The notes under the pieces were generated by a model, which saw nothing but the letters and a program-made list of their open reading frames with translations, made no database searches and was not told where the DNA came from. A program made the position numbers and the translations under genes. Below, piece after piece: positions 8,166-15,679 of a DNA stretch of 26,149 nucleotides (its first letter is position 1; every line of letters begins with the position of its first letter). The DNA is from CAUUCF01 sp963543695. Lineage in GTDB: Bacteria > Pseudomonadota > Gammaproteobacteria > UBA9339. The stretch spans positions 1-26,149 of the forward strand of contig CAUUCF010000012.1 in NCBI GenBank assembly GCA_963543695.1, read 5' to 3'.

Positions 8166-9193
8166 TTATTCTTTCGCTAAAATCGATGCTGCTTTTTCGG
8201 CTCCATCTAAACCCAACATCTGATGATCAACCAAATTAATAGGGAAACGTGCTAATAAATAAGCAACTTTATCTTTCTTAAATAAATATTCCTTCTTCCG
8301 GGAAGTAAGAAAAAATGAGATCTGCCGTTTTAGCAGCTAAAATTTGAATAAAACACCTTAACACTTCACGAGATAATAAATCGCTACGATTTTCTAAAGC
8401 CGACTGCACAATTAACCGCGCTTTTTGTTCAACGGAAGCTAATGATAATTGTTTTTTTAAAAAGGCATTTTCCGACCATTGCTCGGTATTAACTAAATAT
8501 TCATAAATATCTCGAATGCCTTGCCCGCTCAGTAGATATTCTACCGAAATATCTGCCGTTGTTGGATATTTTTTCACCAAATAACGACGTAAATTCAATT
8601 GCAATTCCGTATTAGGAGCAAAACTCGTATGTCCTCCTTCGCAAGGATGCACCATATAGGTTTTCCCATTAAAAAACGCATAACCTACTCCTAAACCTGT
8701 ACCCGCGCCGATAAAAGCTCTGACCCCTTGTTTTACTTTATTCCCTTCTTGTAAAACTAAAAGTTTTGCGTCCGGAAAACGATCCAGCCCATGTCCCACC
8801 CCCACGAAATCATTAATTAACTGCACTTTTACCGAAGCTAGTTGAAAAAAGATCCGCTAACGTTTGGGCCGCTATTTGCCATGAAGAATTAGTAAACTGC
8901 ACTTTTTGGTTAACAATAGGGCCTGCTACTGCTAAACAAATCGCGGATAAACCTTGATCACCAATTTGTTCCCGAACAAATTGCGTGATTAATTGATTAA
9001 AATCGGGATAATCCTTTACTAAATAGACGTGCTCTTTTAAAACGATCCGCTGTTTGGACGTCACTTTAGTAATCCTTAAACGAGCGTTAGTTCCCCCGAT
9101 ATCTCCTGCTAAAATAAATTGAGTTTTTGACGCTAAAACCAAATCACTGGTCAAAAAAAGGACTAACAATAAAAAAGACCATTTATGTGCCAT
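8166..9193 (-). pseudogene. glk: Glucokinase with signal-like leader, broken
   Basis: Glucokinase phosphorylates glucose with ATP. Three pieces of one protein are visible. Frame A (9193-8828) holds the ATP-binding motif AGDIGGTNARLRI and AVAGPIVNQKVQFTN. Frame B (8826-8278) has LINDFVGVGHGL, the phosphate/ATP region FIGAGTGLGVGYA and the EGGHTSFAP sugar-binding motif. A third piece ending at 8166 has KKDKVAYLLARFPINLV and MLGLDGAEKAA, as in glucokinase C termini. Frame A to B is restored by removing one base from the A6 run at 8845-8850. At 8278 the frame breaks again, and roughly 20 residues seem missing relative to E. coli Glk (GGGI through FRAAF region), so this is not a single sequencing slip. 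The ATG at 9193 has a GAGGT site; residues 1-20 (AHKWSFLLLVLFLTSDLVLA) resemble a signal peptide, unusual for this cytoplasmic enzyme. Confidence 0.8.
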
Positions 9194-9254
9194 CTGTACC
9201 TCTGTTTTATTTAAAAATGACGAAGAAAACACTTACAAGATACCTAATTAGTTT

Positions 9255-11591
9255 TTATTTATTTTTAAATTTCCAAATACCATCCCATTCTTCTCGATTA
9301 ATTAATAATAATTTTTTACAACGACTAATATATAAATCGCAGCAACTCACGGCTGAAGGGAATTCTAACTTAATTTTCTTAAAAGCTACAATCGCCTGTT
9401 CAAATTCCCCTTGTTTATATAAAAGTACGGCGTGATCTATCCGTACAAATTCTTTTTGCCGCTTTTCCCATTCTTGATTCGTTAATACGGCTTGTATCAC
9501 CGTAGGTTTATTTTTACCTTTCACTTGAATTTCATCTAAGGTTCTAAAAACAAAATGTTTTAATTGGCATCTTCTCGCGGTATCTAACGTGATTAGAATC
9601 GGAAAATCGTAGTATTTACATAAATTTTCGACTCTAGAAGTCAAATTAACGTTATCCCCGATACAAGTATAATCTAAAAAATCACCTGATCCCATGTTCC
9701 CAACGTAAACCTCTCCCGTATGGATACCGATACCGACTCTTAGTTTAATCTTAAATTCTGTCATTAATTGTTGATTTACTTGGTTTAACTTTTTTTGCAT
9801 GTCTAAAGCAGTTTCTACCGCTTTTTGGGCGTGATCAACAATTTCCAATGGTGCATTCCAAAAAGCCATTAAAGCGTCCCCTATTAATTTATCTACTGTT
9901 CCCGCGTGTTGTTTAACGCACGCGGTCATAGGGGTAAAATAACGATTCAATAAATTCACAATTTGCTCCGGATATAAATTTTCCGATAAAGTAGTAAAAT
10001 CCCGAATATCCGCAAACATTAAAGTCACTTCTTTCCTTTGACCAGCAAAAACATTAAAGCCACTTTCCTCAATTTGTGCTACCATACTAGGAGATAAATA
10101 ACGACTGAAAGCGTCTCTCAAAATTTTTCGCTTTTCCGATTCTAATAACGAATGAACGACAAACAAACAAATGATGACTGAGATCATCGCACCAATAATA
10201 AAAACCGGATTAAAAAATAAACCAATACTAAATAAATAACTAGAAAGAATTAAAACGGCAATCGATAAAAAAATTACCAAAAAAACCGTCATTAAGGGGA
10301 AAAAACTTCCCGCCAGCGTAATTAAAATCCCTAAACCAAGAATCATATACAATTGCCTCTGGTATAGAACCGCTGGAGTAGTAATATAACTATGATTAAA
10401 TAAATTATCGATGATTGTTGCATTAATTTCCAGTAAAGATACGTCACGTTCTATCGGTGTATTTGCAAAATCTTGTAATTGCGAACTAGAAGTACCGATG
10501 ACAACAATTTTATTTTCAATTAACTTTGGATCAAAATTACCTTTTAATAAATCAACGGCCGAAATCTCTGGATAACAATAATGCCGATGATGAAAATGGA
10601 TAAAAATCGTACCGTCTTTCGAAACGGGAAAATCAATACCGTGATCTAAATTATTTATCGATATAAAATTCTCTTTTAAATCTTTAAATAAAATAACTTC
10701 TTCTACTTGTTGATCAACCAGCACTCCCCTTAAAGTAAGGTGGGTAATTAAATGTTCGCCTTGACAATGGATTAAACATACTCTTCTAATTTTACCGTCA
10801 CTATCTCGTAATAAATTAGAGAAACCGATCGTAGCTTGTTGAGAAAATAAATCCAACGGGGGCAAAATCGCCGCAAAATGGTGACGTAATTTTAAATTTT
10901 TCGTTGGTTCTTTTGACTCCATCGGAGTTAAATGATTTTTACCTTTTAAATCAACCATTTTAAAAACACGATCTTTAGCATAATATGCTTCACTAATCGA
11001 TAAAGGGTGCGCTTCTGGAATCAAAGCTAAATCTTTCCCTCTTTCGTTTTCTTTGGTGAGCAACAAACACCCTAAAACCGTTTGCGAACCTTCAATTGCT
11101 TTAGCAAATAATTGATCGTAGTCAGTTAAAACATCTGGAATTTTACTCTCCAATTGTAACGTTTTCATTAATAACGCTGGGGAACTACGATCTGGATCCG
11201 ACATCACCCAAGGATAAATCACTACTTTAGGATTACAAGCTAATAATTTACGGTGCATTTCGGCAAAATAAAGACGCGGCCAAGGCCATTGTCCAAACGC
11301 TTTTAAACTAGCTTCATCAATATTAACGATCAATACTTTCTCAAAATGTGGATCAATCGGATAATTACGTAACTGACTGTCGTAAAACTGATAAGTAAAA
11401 AACTCTAATAAATAGTTAGGATTAATGGCTAACAATACCCAAAAAAGAGTAGTTAATAAGCCAGTAACTAAACAAATAAAGAAAAATTTATTTTTTCTAT
11501 ATAACATATAAAAAATAACTAATATTATATAATAATTAACATAATCTTGGGCCACGAACAAGTCGAATCTTAAGCAATTAGGGTAAATCAT
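9255..11591 (-). CDS. CHASE2-domain class III adenylate cyclase
   Basis: This is a membrane-bound sensor that should make cAMP from ATP. The 778 residues contain an N-terminal membrane helix (about 36-57), an extracytoplasmic CHASE2 sensor (about 65-400, with FYDSQLRNYPIDP and KIVVIGTSSSQLQDF), three closely spaced helices (about 412-482), a linker, and a class III cyclase domain (about 518-700). Metal-binding Asp528 (FADIRDF) and Asp572 (GDALMAFW), adenine-selecting Lys568 and Thr642 (YTCIGD), and catalytic Asn649/Arg653 (NVNLTSR) all seem present, so it is probably active and ATP-specific. A TPR-like tail ends in WDGIWKFKNK, as in related cyclases. The ATG at 11591 and one at 11507 (MLYRKNK, closer to the first helix) are both possible; neither has a ribosome binding site. 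The glucokinase remnant starts 61 bases downstream; a LuxR-type gene diverges upstream. Confidence 0.92.
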   Translation of the reverse strand: MIYPNCLRFDLFVAQDYVNYYIILVIFYMLYRKNKFFFICLVTGLLTTLFWVLLAINPNYLLEFFTYQFYDSQLRNYPIDPHFEKVLIVNIDEASLKAFGQWPWPRLYFAEMHRKLLACNPKVVIYPWVMSDPDRSSPALLMKTLQLESKIPDVLTDYDQLFAKAIEGSQTVLGCLLLTKENERGKDLALIPEAHPLSISEAYYAKDRVFKMVDLKGKNHLTPMESKEPTKNLKLRHHFAAILPPLDLFSQQATIGFSNLLRDSDGKIRRVCLIHCQGEHLITHLTLRGVLVDQQVEEVILFKDLKENFISINNLDHGIDFPVSKDGTIFIHFHHRHYCYPEISAVDLLKGNFDPKLIENKIVVIGTSSSQLQDFANTPIERDVSLLEINATIIDNLFNHSYITTPAVLYQRQLYMILGLGILITLAGSFFPLMTVFLVIFLSIAVLILSSYLFSIGLFFNPVFIIGAMISVIICLFVVHSLLESEKRKILRDAFSRYLSPSMVAQIEESGFNVFAGQRKEVTLMFADIRDFTTLSENLYPEQIVNLLNRYFTPMTACVKQHAGTVDKLIGDALMAFWNAPLEIVDHAQKAVETALDMQKKLNQVNQQLMTEFKIKLRVGIGIHTGEVYVGNMGSGDFLDYTCIGDNVNLTSRVENLCKYYDFPILITLDTARRCQLKHFVFRTLDEIQVKGKNKPTVIQAVLTNQEWEKRQKEFVRIDHAVLLYKQGEFEQAIVAFKKIKLEFPSAVSCCDLYISRCKKLLLINREEWDGIWKFKNK

Positions 11592-11701
11592 TGCAGAAAA
11601 ATTATTTTAATATTAACAATCGAAATAAAATCCCTAATGATTATTGTTGCTCAAGGTTCCTCTTGGTAACTTAGGTATAAAATGAATCAAACAATTTAAA
11701 C

Positions 11702-12010
11702 GTGAAACAATTGAAAAAAAATATTAAATGGAAAACGGGATATTGGGTTATCAAAGACGAAAATCGATACCATATTAGTAACCGAGAAAAACAATGTGTC
11801 GATTTATTGCTAGCAGGATACAGTATGAAAGTAATTGCTAATATTCTAGGTATTTCGTACCGAACAACAGAATATTACGTCAGCAATACCAGAGATAAAT
11901 TAAATTGTCCGAATAAAGCTTCCCTCGTAAAATTTTTTTACAACGGAGCAATTTGTCGAAAAATTAGTAGTAGAAAAACGACCCGCACGAAGAAAAAACC
12001 AAAAGTTTAA
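11702..12010 (+). CDS. Short LuxR-type helix-turn-helix regulator
   Basis: The 102-residue protein is little more than a DNA-binding domain. Residues about 25-85 form a LuxR/GerE helix-turn-helix with SNREKQCVDLLLAGYSMKVIANILGIS followed by YRTTEYYVSNTRDKLNC (quoted in two parts), then a lysine/arginine-rich tail. No receiver, PAS or ligand-binding domain is present. Such sensor-less LuxR proteins are, as I recall, common in Legionella and Coxiella relatives. Translation seems to begin at a GTG without a ribosome binding site; a five-codon ORF (ATG at 11682, stop at 11699) ends just before it, and a TATAAA at 11676-11681 may be a -10 element. It is divergent from the cyclase gene and may respond to the same signal. 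The target genes are unknown. Confidence 0.8.
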   Translation: MKQLKKNIKWKTGYWVIKDENRYHISNREKQCVDLLLAGYSMKVIANILGISYRTTEYYVSNTRDKLNCPNKASLVKFFYNGAICRKISSRKTTRTKKKPKV

Positions 12011-12026
12011 TCATAGAAAAGCAATA

Positions 12027-12076
12027 AAAGTTAATGGCCATGAATTTAAATTCTTTAATCATAGACGATTAACTTT
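12027..12076. terminator. Long AT-rich hairpin between convergent genes
   Basis: Arms AAAGTTAAT (12027-12035) and ATTAACTTT (12068-12076) are perfect inverted repeats, with a secondary ATGA/TCAT pairing inside. The loop holds a 12-base palindrome GAATTTAAATTC (12042-12053). The element lies between the plus-strand LuxR gene and the minus-strand trmD unit, where a bidirectional terminator is expected. A TTTAATCATAGA direct repeat occurs at 12006 and 12054. The stem is weak in GC, so its function is uncertain. Confidence 0.4.
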
Positions 12077-12143
12077 AACTGCTTCTTTCCCCTACGAACT
12101 TACCACACGTAAACCAATCTTTTACCCCTCAAACGTTAGGTTA

Positions 12144-12239
12144 TTAATCAGTTTTTTGTAAAAGTAATTTTTTAAACCCTTTTGTAATACGGTTAATATT
12201 TTCCTCATGAGCTAATCGTTCTTCTCGTATAATTACCAT
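12144..12239 (-). CDS. Small ORF (31 aa) directly after trmD
   Basis: An ATG starts immediately after the trmD stop codon (TAA-ATG) and runs for 31 codons to a TAA. The peptide is charged (MVIIREERLAHEENIN at the start, then a Lys/Leu-rich end) with no membrane segment. There is no ribosome binding site, so it could only be expressed by coupling to trmD. It does not resemble ribosomal protein L19, which often follows trmD. It may be a chance ORF. Confidence 0.25.
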   Translation of the reverse strand: MVIIREERLAHEENINRITKGFKKLLLQKTD

Positions 12240-12986
12240 TTATTTTTGCAGTAATTTTAACAGGGTATTTCTTTCTGCTTTAGACATGGGATTTTTAACG
12301 AATAAATCCGGACGATTTTGCCAAGTTTTTTTTAAACTTTGTTCGGCTCGCCACCGTTCGATTTTAGCTTGATGACCAGAATATAATACTTCTGGCACTG
12401 CTAAATTCCTCCAATTTTGTGGTTTAGTATAATGAGGATAATCTAAATATTTCAATTGGAAAGATTCTTGAAGTCGTGAATTTTCATTTCCTAAAACTCC
12501 CGGAATTTGACGCACTAAAGCATCAATTAAAACCATTACGGCTAATTCTCCACCGCTTAATACGTAATCTCCAATCGAAAGTTCTTCCCCTGGATGTTTT
12601 GCAAAAATTCTTTCGTCAAAACCTTCATAACGGCCAGAAACCAAAATTAAACTTTGTTCTTTTAACTGATTTTGCTGTACCATTAACGTCGTTATAACGC
12701 GCTGAGACAGTAATTTCCCTTGTGGAGTCAGATAGATTAACTTAGCTTCAGGATTACATAGCTTAGCTTGGCTAATAGCTTGATGTAACGGTTCTAATAA
12801 CATTACTAATCCACCGCCGCCTCCATACACACTATCGTCTACTTTTCGATAACGATCCGTAGTATAATCCCGAGGATTAAAAAAGCGTAATTGGAAAAAA
12901 CCCGCTTTCTGAGCTCTTCCAATTACCCCGTAATTTAAATAATTAAATCCTTCTGGAAATAAAGTAACGATATTAAAGGTCCACAT
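12240..12986 (-). CDS. trmD: tRNA (guanine37-N1)-methyltransferase TrmD
   Basis: TrmD methylates N1 of G37 next to the anticodon of several tRNAs, using S-adenosylmethionine, and prevents +1 frameshifting. The 248 residues begin MWTFNIVTLFPEGF, contain DDSVYGGGGGLVM, and carry the trefoil-knot SAM-binding motifs LVSGRYEGFDERI and LSIGDYVLSGGELAV, followed by PGVLGNENS. The length and motifs are normal. The start overlaps the clpB stop by 14 bases, so it is translated from the clpB transcript. The usual partners rpsP, rimM and rplS are not next to it here, which is a departure from the common gammaproteobacterial order. Confidence 0.96.
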   Translation of the reverse strand: MWTFNIVTLFPEGFNYLNYGVIGRAQKAGFFQLRFFNPRDYTTDRYRKVDDSVYGGGGGLVMLLEPLHQAISQAKLCNPEAKLIYLTPQGKLLSQRVITTLMVQQNQLKEQSLILVSGRYEGFDERIFAKHPGEELSIGDYVLSGGELAVMVLIDALVRQIPGVLGNENSRLQESFQLKYLDYPHYTKPQNWRNLAVPEVLYSGHQAKIERWRAEQSLKKTWQNRPDLFVKNPMSKAERNTLLKLLQK

Positions 12987-15549
12987 TAGCTGTTCGGAAC
13001 GTAAAATTTAAATGTTCTCCCTGCAGATTAACGTTTACAACCATTTCGGGCTTAATTTTTTCCGCTAGTAAAGCTTGAGATAAAGGATTTTCTAATAAAT
13101 TTTGAATAACCCTCCTTAACGGACGAGCGCCATAAGTATTATCGTAACCTTGATTCGCTAAAAAATGTATTACTTGCTCGTCGATCGTTAATCCAATTTG
13201 CTTTTCGTTCAATCTAGCAATTAATGCTTTTAATTGAATTTTAGTTACCACCTCAATCTCGGCTTTAGTCAAACTATGAAAAACAATTAAATCGTCTACT
13301 CGATTTAAAAATTCCGGACGGAAATGATTTTTCACTTCTTTAAGCACTTCCGCTTTTACCATTGCTTCATTATTTTCTAAACGCTGAATCGTTTGCGAAC
13401 CTAAATTAGAAGTCATTACGACAATACTGTTAAGAAAATCAACCGTACGACCTTGCCCATCCGTCAAACGACCTTCATCTAAAACTTGTAATAAAACGTT
13501 AAAAATATCCGGATGCGCTTTTTCAATTTCATCTAACAAAATAACTGAATAAGGTCTGCGTCGTACTAATTCCGTTAGATATCCTCCTTCCTCGTAACCG
13601 ACATACCCAGGAGGAGCGCCAATCAACCTAGCAACAGAATGCTTTTCCATATATTCAGACATATCAATTCGCACTAAAGCCGTTTCCGTATCAAACAAAA
13701 ACTCCGCTAAAGCTTTACATAATTCCGTCTTACCGACACCCGTAGGACCTAAAAACATAAAAGAACCTACTGGACGATTAGGGTCAGCTAACCCAGCTCT
13801 AGATCGACGAATAGCTGATGCTACCGAACTAATGGCGTCTGCTTGCCCAACAACCCTTTGTTGTAAAATATTTTCTAAATTTACTAATTTTACTCGTTCA
13901 TTTTCCAACATTTTACTCACTGGAATATGAGTCCACCGTGATACTACCTCGGCTACCTCTTCTTCCGTTACTTTGTTTTTCACGAAAGTAGTTGTTTGTT
14001 GCGCATTTAAAGCGTTGGATAATTGTTTCTCTAAATTAGGAATAATACCGTATTGTAATTCAGACATTTTCGACAGATCAGAACGCCTAACCGCATCTTC
14101 CATTTGGATCTTCGCTTTATCTAAATCTTCTTTAATTTTTTGACCACTATTTAAAACTGCTTTTTCTTTTTTCCACAAACTTTCTAAATTAGCGTTTTCT
14201 TTTTCTAATTGTTCTAATTGGCTTTCTAAATGTTCTAAGCGCTGTTTAGCTGCTTTATCCGTTTCCTTGACTAAAGCTTCTTTCTCTATTTTTAATTGGA
14301 TAATTTTACGTTGTAATCGATCCAATTCTTCGGGTTTAGAATCTAAATTCATTCTAATGCGGCTAGCAGCTTCATCAATTAAGTCAATGGCTTTATCTGG
14401 CAACCGACGATCTGTAATGTAACGATTGGACATCGTAGCAGCCGTTACCAAAGCAGAGTCGGTAATATCTACTCCATGGTGTAACTCGTACTTACCTTTA
14501 ATCCCTCTTAAAATAGCAATCGTATCTTCAATCGTAGGTTCATGGACTAAAACTTTCTGAAAACGACGTTCCAATGCCGCGTCTTTTTCGATATACAAAC
14601 GATACTCGTTTAACGTAGTTGCCCCGATACATCTGAGTTCTCCTCTAGCCAAAGCCGGTTTTAACATGTTGCCAGCATCCATAGAACCTTCAGCTTTACC
14701 AGCTCCTACCACTAAATGTAATTCGTCAATAAATAAAATAATTTCCCCTTCTGATTTAGCAACTTCACTAATTACCCCTTTTAAACGTTCTTCAAATTCC
14801 CCTCTAAATTTAGTGCCTGCTACTAAAGCCCCCATATCTAAAACCAATAAACGCTTACGTTTTAAAGTTTCGGGCACTTCACCGTTTACAATACGTTGAG
14901 CTAATCCTTCAACAATAGCCGTTTTTCCTACTCCTGGTTCTCCAATTAAGACGGGATTATTTTTCGTACGACGTTGTAAAACTTGAATCGTATGTCGAAT
15001 CTCGTCATCTCTTCCGATGACCGGATCTAACTTACCAGCTAAAGCTTTATCGGTTAAATCAATCGTATATTTTTCAAGGGCCTGTCTTTTCCCTTCATCA
15101 TTCGCATTTTGTACCCTTTCGCCGTTTCTTAATTGCTGAACTTTTTTCTGCACAATATTCGCCATTGAAATACGGTTTAGTAAAGTTCCAACTTTATCGT
15201 TACTTTGGAAAAGTGCTAATAAAAAGCATTCTGTCGCGATATAACGATCATGAAACTGATTCGCTATTTTTTCTGAAAGGTTTAGAACGTTAATTAATTC
15301 TTTCGATAAATGGATCTCACCTGTACCTTGCACTTCCGGTAATTGTGCTAAAATAGCTTTTAATTCTTTTTCTAATTGTTCAATATTAGCTCCGCTCTGC
15401 ACTAATAATTGAAATACCGTTTCTTTTTTATTTAATAATGCTAATAATACGTGTCCAGGTTCAATAAATTGGTGGTCTTTACTTAAAGCCAAAGATTCTG
15501 CCTCAGCTAACGCTTCTTTCAAATCATCAGTTAATTTTTCAATACGCAT
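12973..15549 (-). CDS. clpB: ClpB disaggregase
   Basis: ClpB is a hexameric AAA+ chaperone that, with DnaK, threads and rescues aggregated proteins. The 858 residues comprise a Clp N domain (1-145), a first AAA+ module with Walker A GEPGVGKT at 203-210 and Walker B LFIDELH, a middle coiled-coil domain (about 400-525, rich in Lys/Glu), and a second AAA+ module with GPTGVGKTE and VILLDEIEKAHPD. The GYVGYEEGG pore loop is present and a C-terminal D2 domain closes the protein. The length is typical of ClpB and the coiled coil excludes ClpA. A strong ribosome binding site (GGGAGGGAG) precedes the ATG. A sigma-32-like promoter lies about 50 bases upstream, and trmD overlaps the end of the gene. Confidence 0.98.
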   Translation of the reverse strand: MRIEKLTDDLKEALAEAESLALSKDHQFIEPGHVLLALLNKKETVFQLLVQSGANIEQLEKELKAILAQLPEVQGTGEIHLSKELINVLNLSEKIANQFHDRYIATECFLLALFQSNDKVGTLLNRISMANIVQKKVQQLRNGERVQNANDEGKRQALEKYTIDLTDKALAGKLDPVIGRDDEIRHTIQVLQRRTKNNPVLIGEPGVGKTAIVEGLAQRIVNGEVPETLKRKRLLVLDMGALVAGTKFRGEFEERLKGVISEVAKSEGEIILFIDELHLVVGAGKAEGSMDAGNMLKPALARGELRCIGATTLNEYRLYIEKDAALERRFQKVLVHEPTIEDTIAILRGIKGKYELHHGVDITDSALVTAATMSNRYITDRRLPDKAIDLIDEAASRIRMNLDSKPEELDRLQRKIIQLKIEKEALVKETDKAAKQRLEHLESQLEQLEKENANLESLWKKEKAVLNSGQKIKEDLDKAKIQMEDAVRRSDLSKMSELQYGIIPNLEKQLSNALNAQQTTTFVKNKVTEEEVAEVVSRWTHIPVSKMLENERVKLVNLENILQQRVVGQADAISSVASAIRRSRAGLADPNRPVGSFMFLGPTGVGKTELCKALAEFLFDTETALVRIDMSEYMEKHSVARLIGAPPGYVGYEEGGYLTELVRRRPYSVILLDEIEKAHPDIFNVLLQVLDEGRLTDGQGRTVDFLNSIVVMTSNLGSQTIQRLENNEAMVKAEVLKEVKNHFRPEFLNRVDDLIVFHSLTKAEIEVVTKIQLKALIARLNEKQIGLTIDEQVIHFLANQGYDNTYGARPLRRVIQNLLENPLSQALLAEKIKPEMVVNVNLQGEHLNFTFRTANVDL

Positions 15550-15574
15550 TGCTCCCTCCCTCGTCCGTTCTTTT

Positions 15575-15593
15575 CATCATATTAAATATGATG
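15575..15593. repeat. Perfect inverted repeat in the clpB leader/promoter
   Basis: CATCATATT (15575-15583) and AATATGATG (15585-15593) are perfect inverted arms around a single A. The dyad overlaps the -10 element of the candidate heat-shock promoter and the expected start site. It could be an operator, or a weak 5'-end hairpin in the clpB mRNA. Confidence 0.5.
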
Positions 15594-15616
15594 CGGATCA
15601 AATAGCAGATTTCAAG
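15591..15616 (-). promoter_or_regulatory. Sigma-32-like heat-shock promoter of clpB
   Basis: On the minus strand CTTGAA (15616-15611) is followed after 14 bases by CCGCAT (15596-15591). The sigma-32 consensus is CTTGAA with CCCCAT about 13-17 bases downstream, so only one base of the core -10 differs. The position, about 45-65 bases before the clpB ATG, fits its known heat-shock control in other bacteria. Confidence 0.7.
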
Positions 15617-15630
15617 ACTCCTCATAAACG

Positions 15631-15659
15631 AAAAAAGGCCATTTGAAATGGCCTTTTTT
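15631..15659 (-). terminator. Intrinsic terminator after the GlpT-type gene
   Basis: Arms AAAAAAGGCCATTT (15631-15644) and AAATGGCCTTTTTT (15646-15659) are perfect complements, folding into a stem of about 12 bp flanked by A and T runs. On the minus strand it follows the antiporter stop by about 20 bases and protects the clpB promoter from read-through. The structure would work in both directions. Confidence 0.9.
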
Positions 15660-15664
15660 CAAAT

Positions 15665-15679
15665 ACGCAATGCTTGCGT
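15665..15679. repeat. Small hairpin abutting the antiporter stop
   Basis: ACGCAA-TGC-TTGCGT is a perfect 6-bp stem with a 3-base loop, lying directly after the antiporter stop codon and just before the large terminator. It may stabilise the mRNA end or be incidental. Confidence 0.4.

Noticed and set aside
9194..9232. Upstream GTG start for the glucokinase
   Set aside because: The ATG at 9193 has a GAGGT site at proper spacing; the GTG has none.
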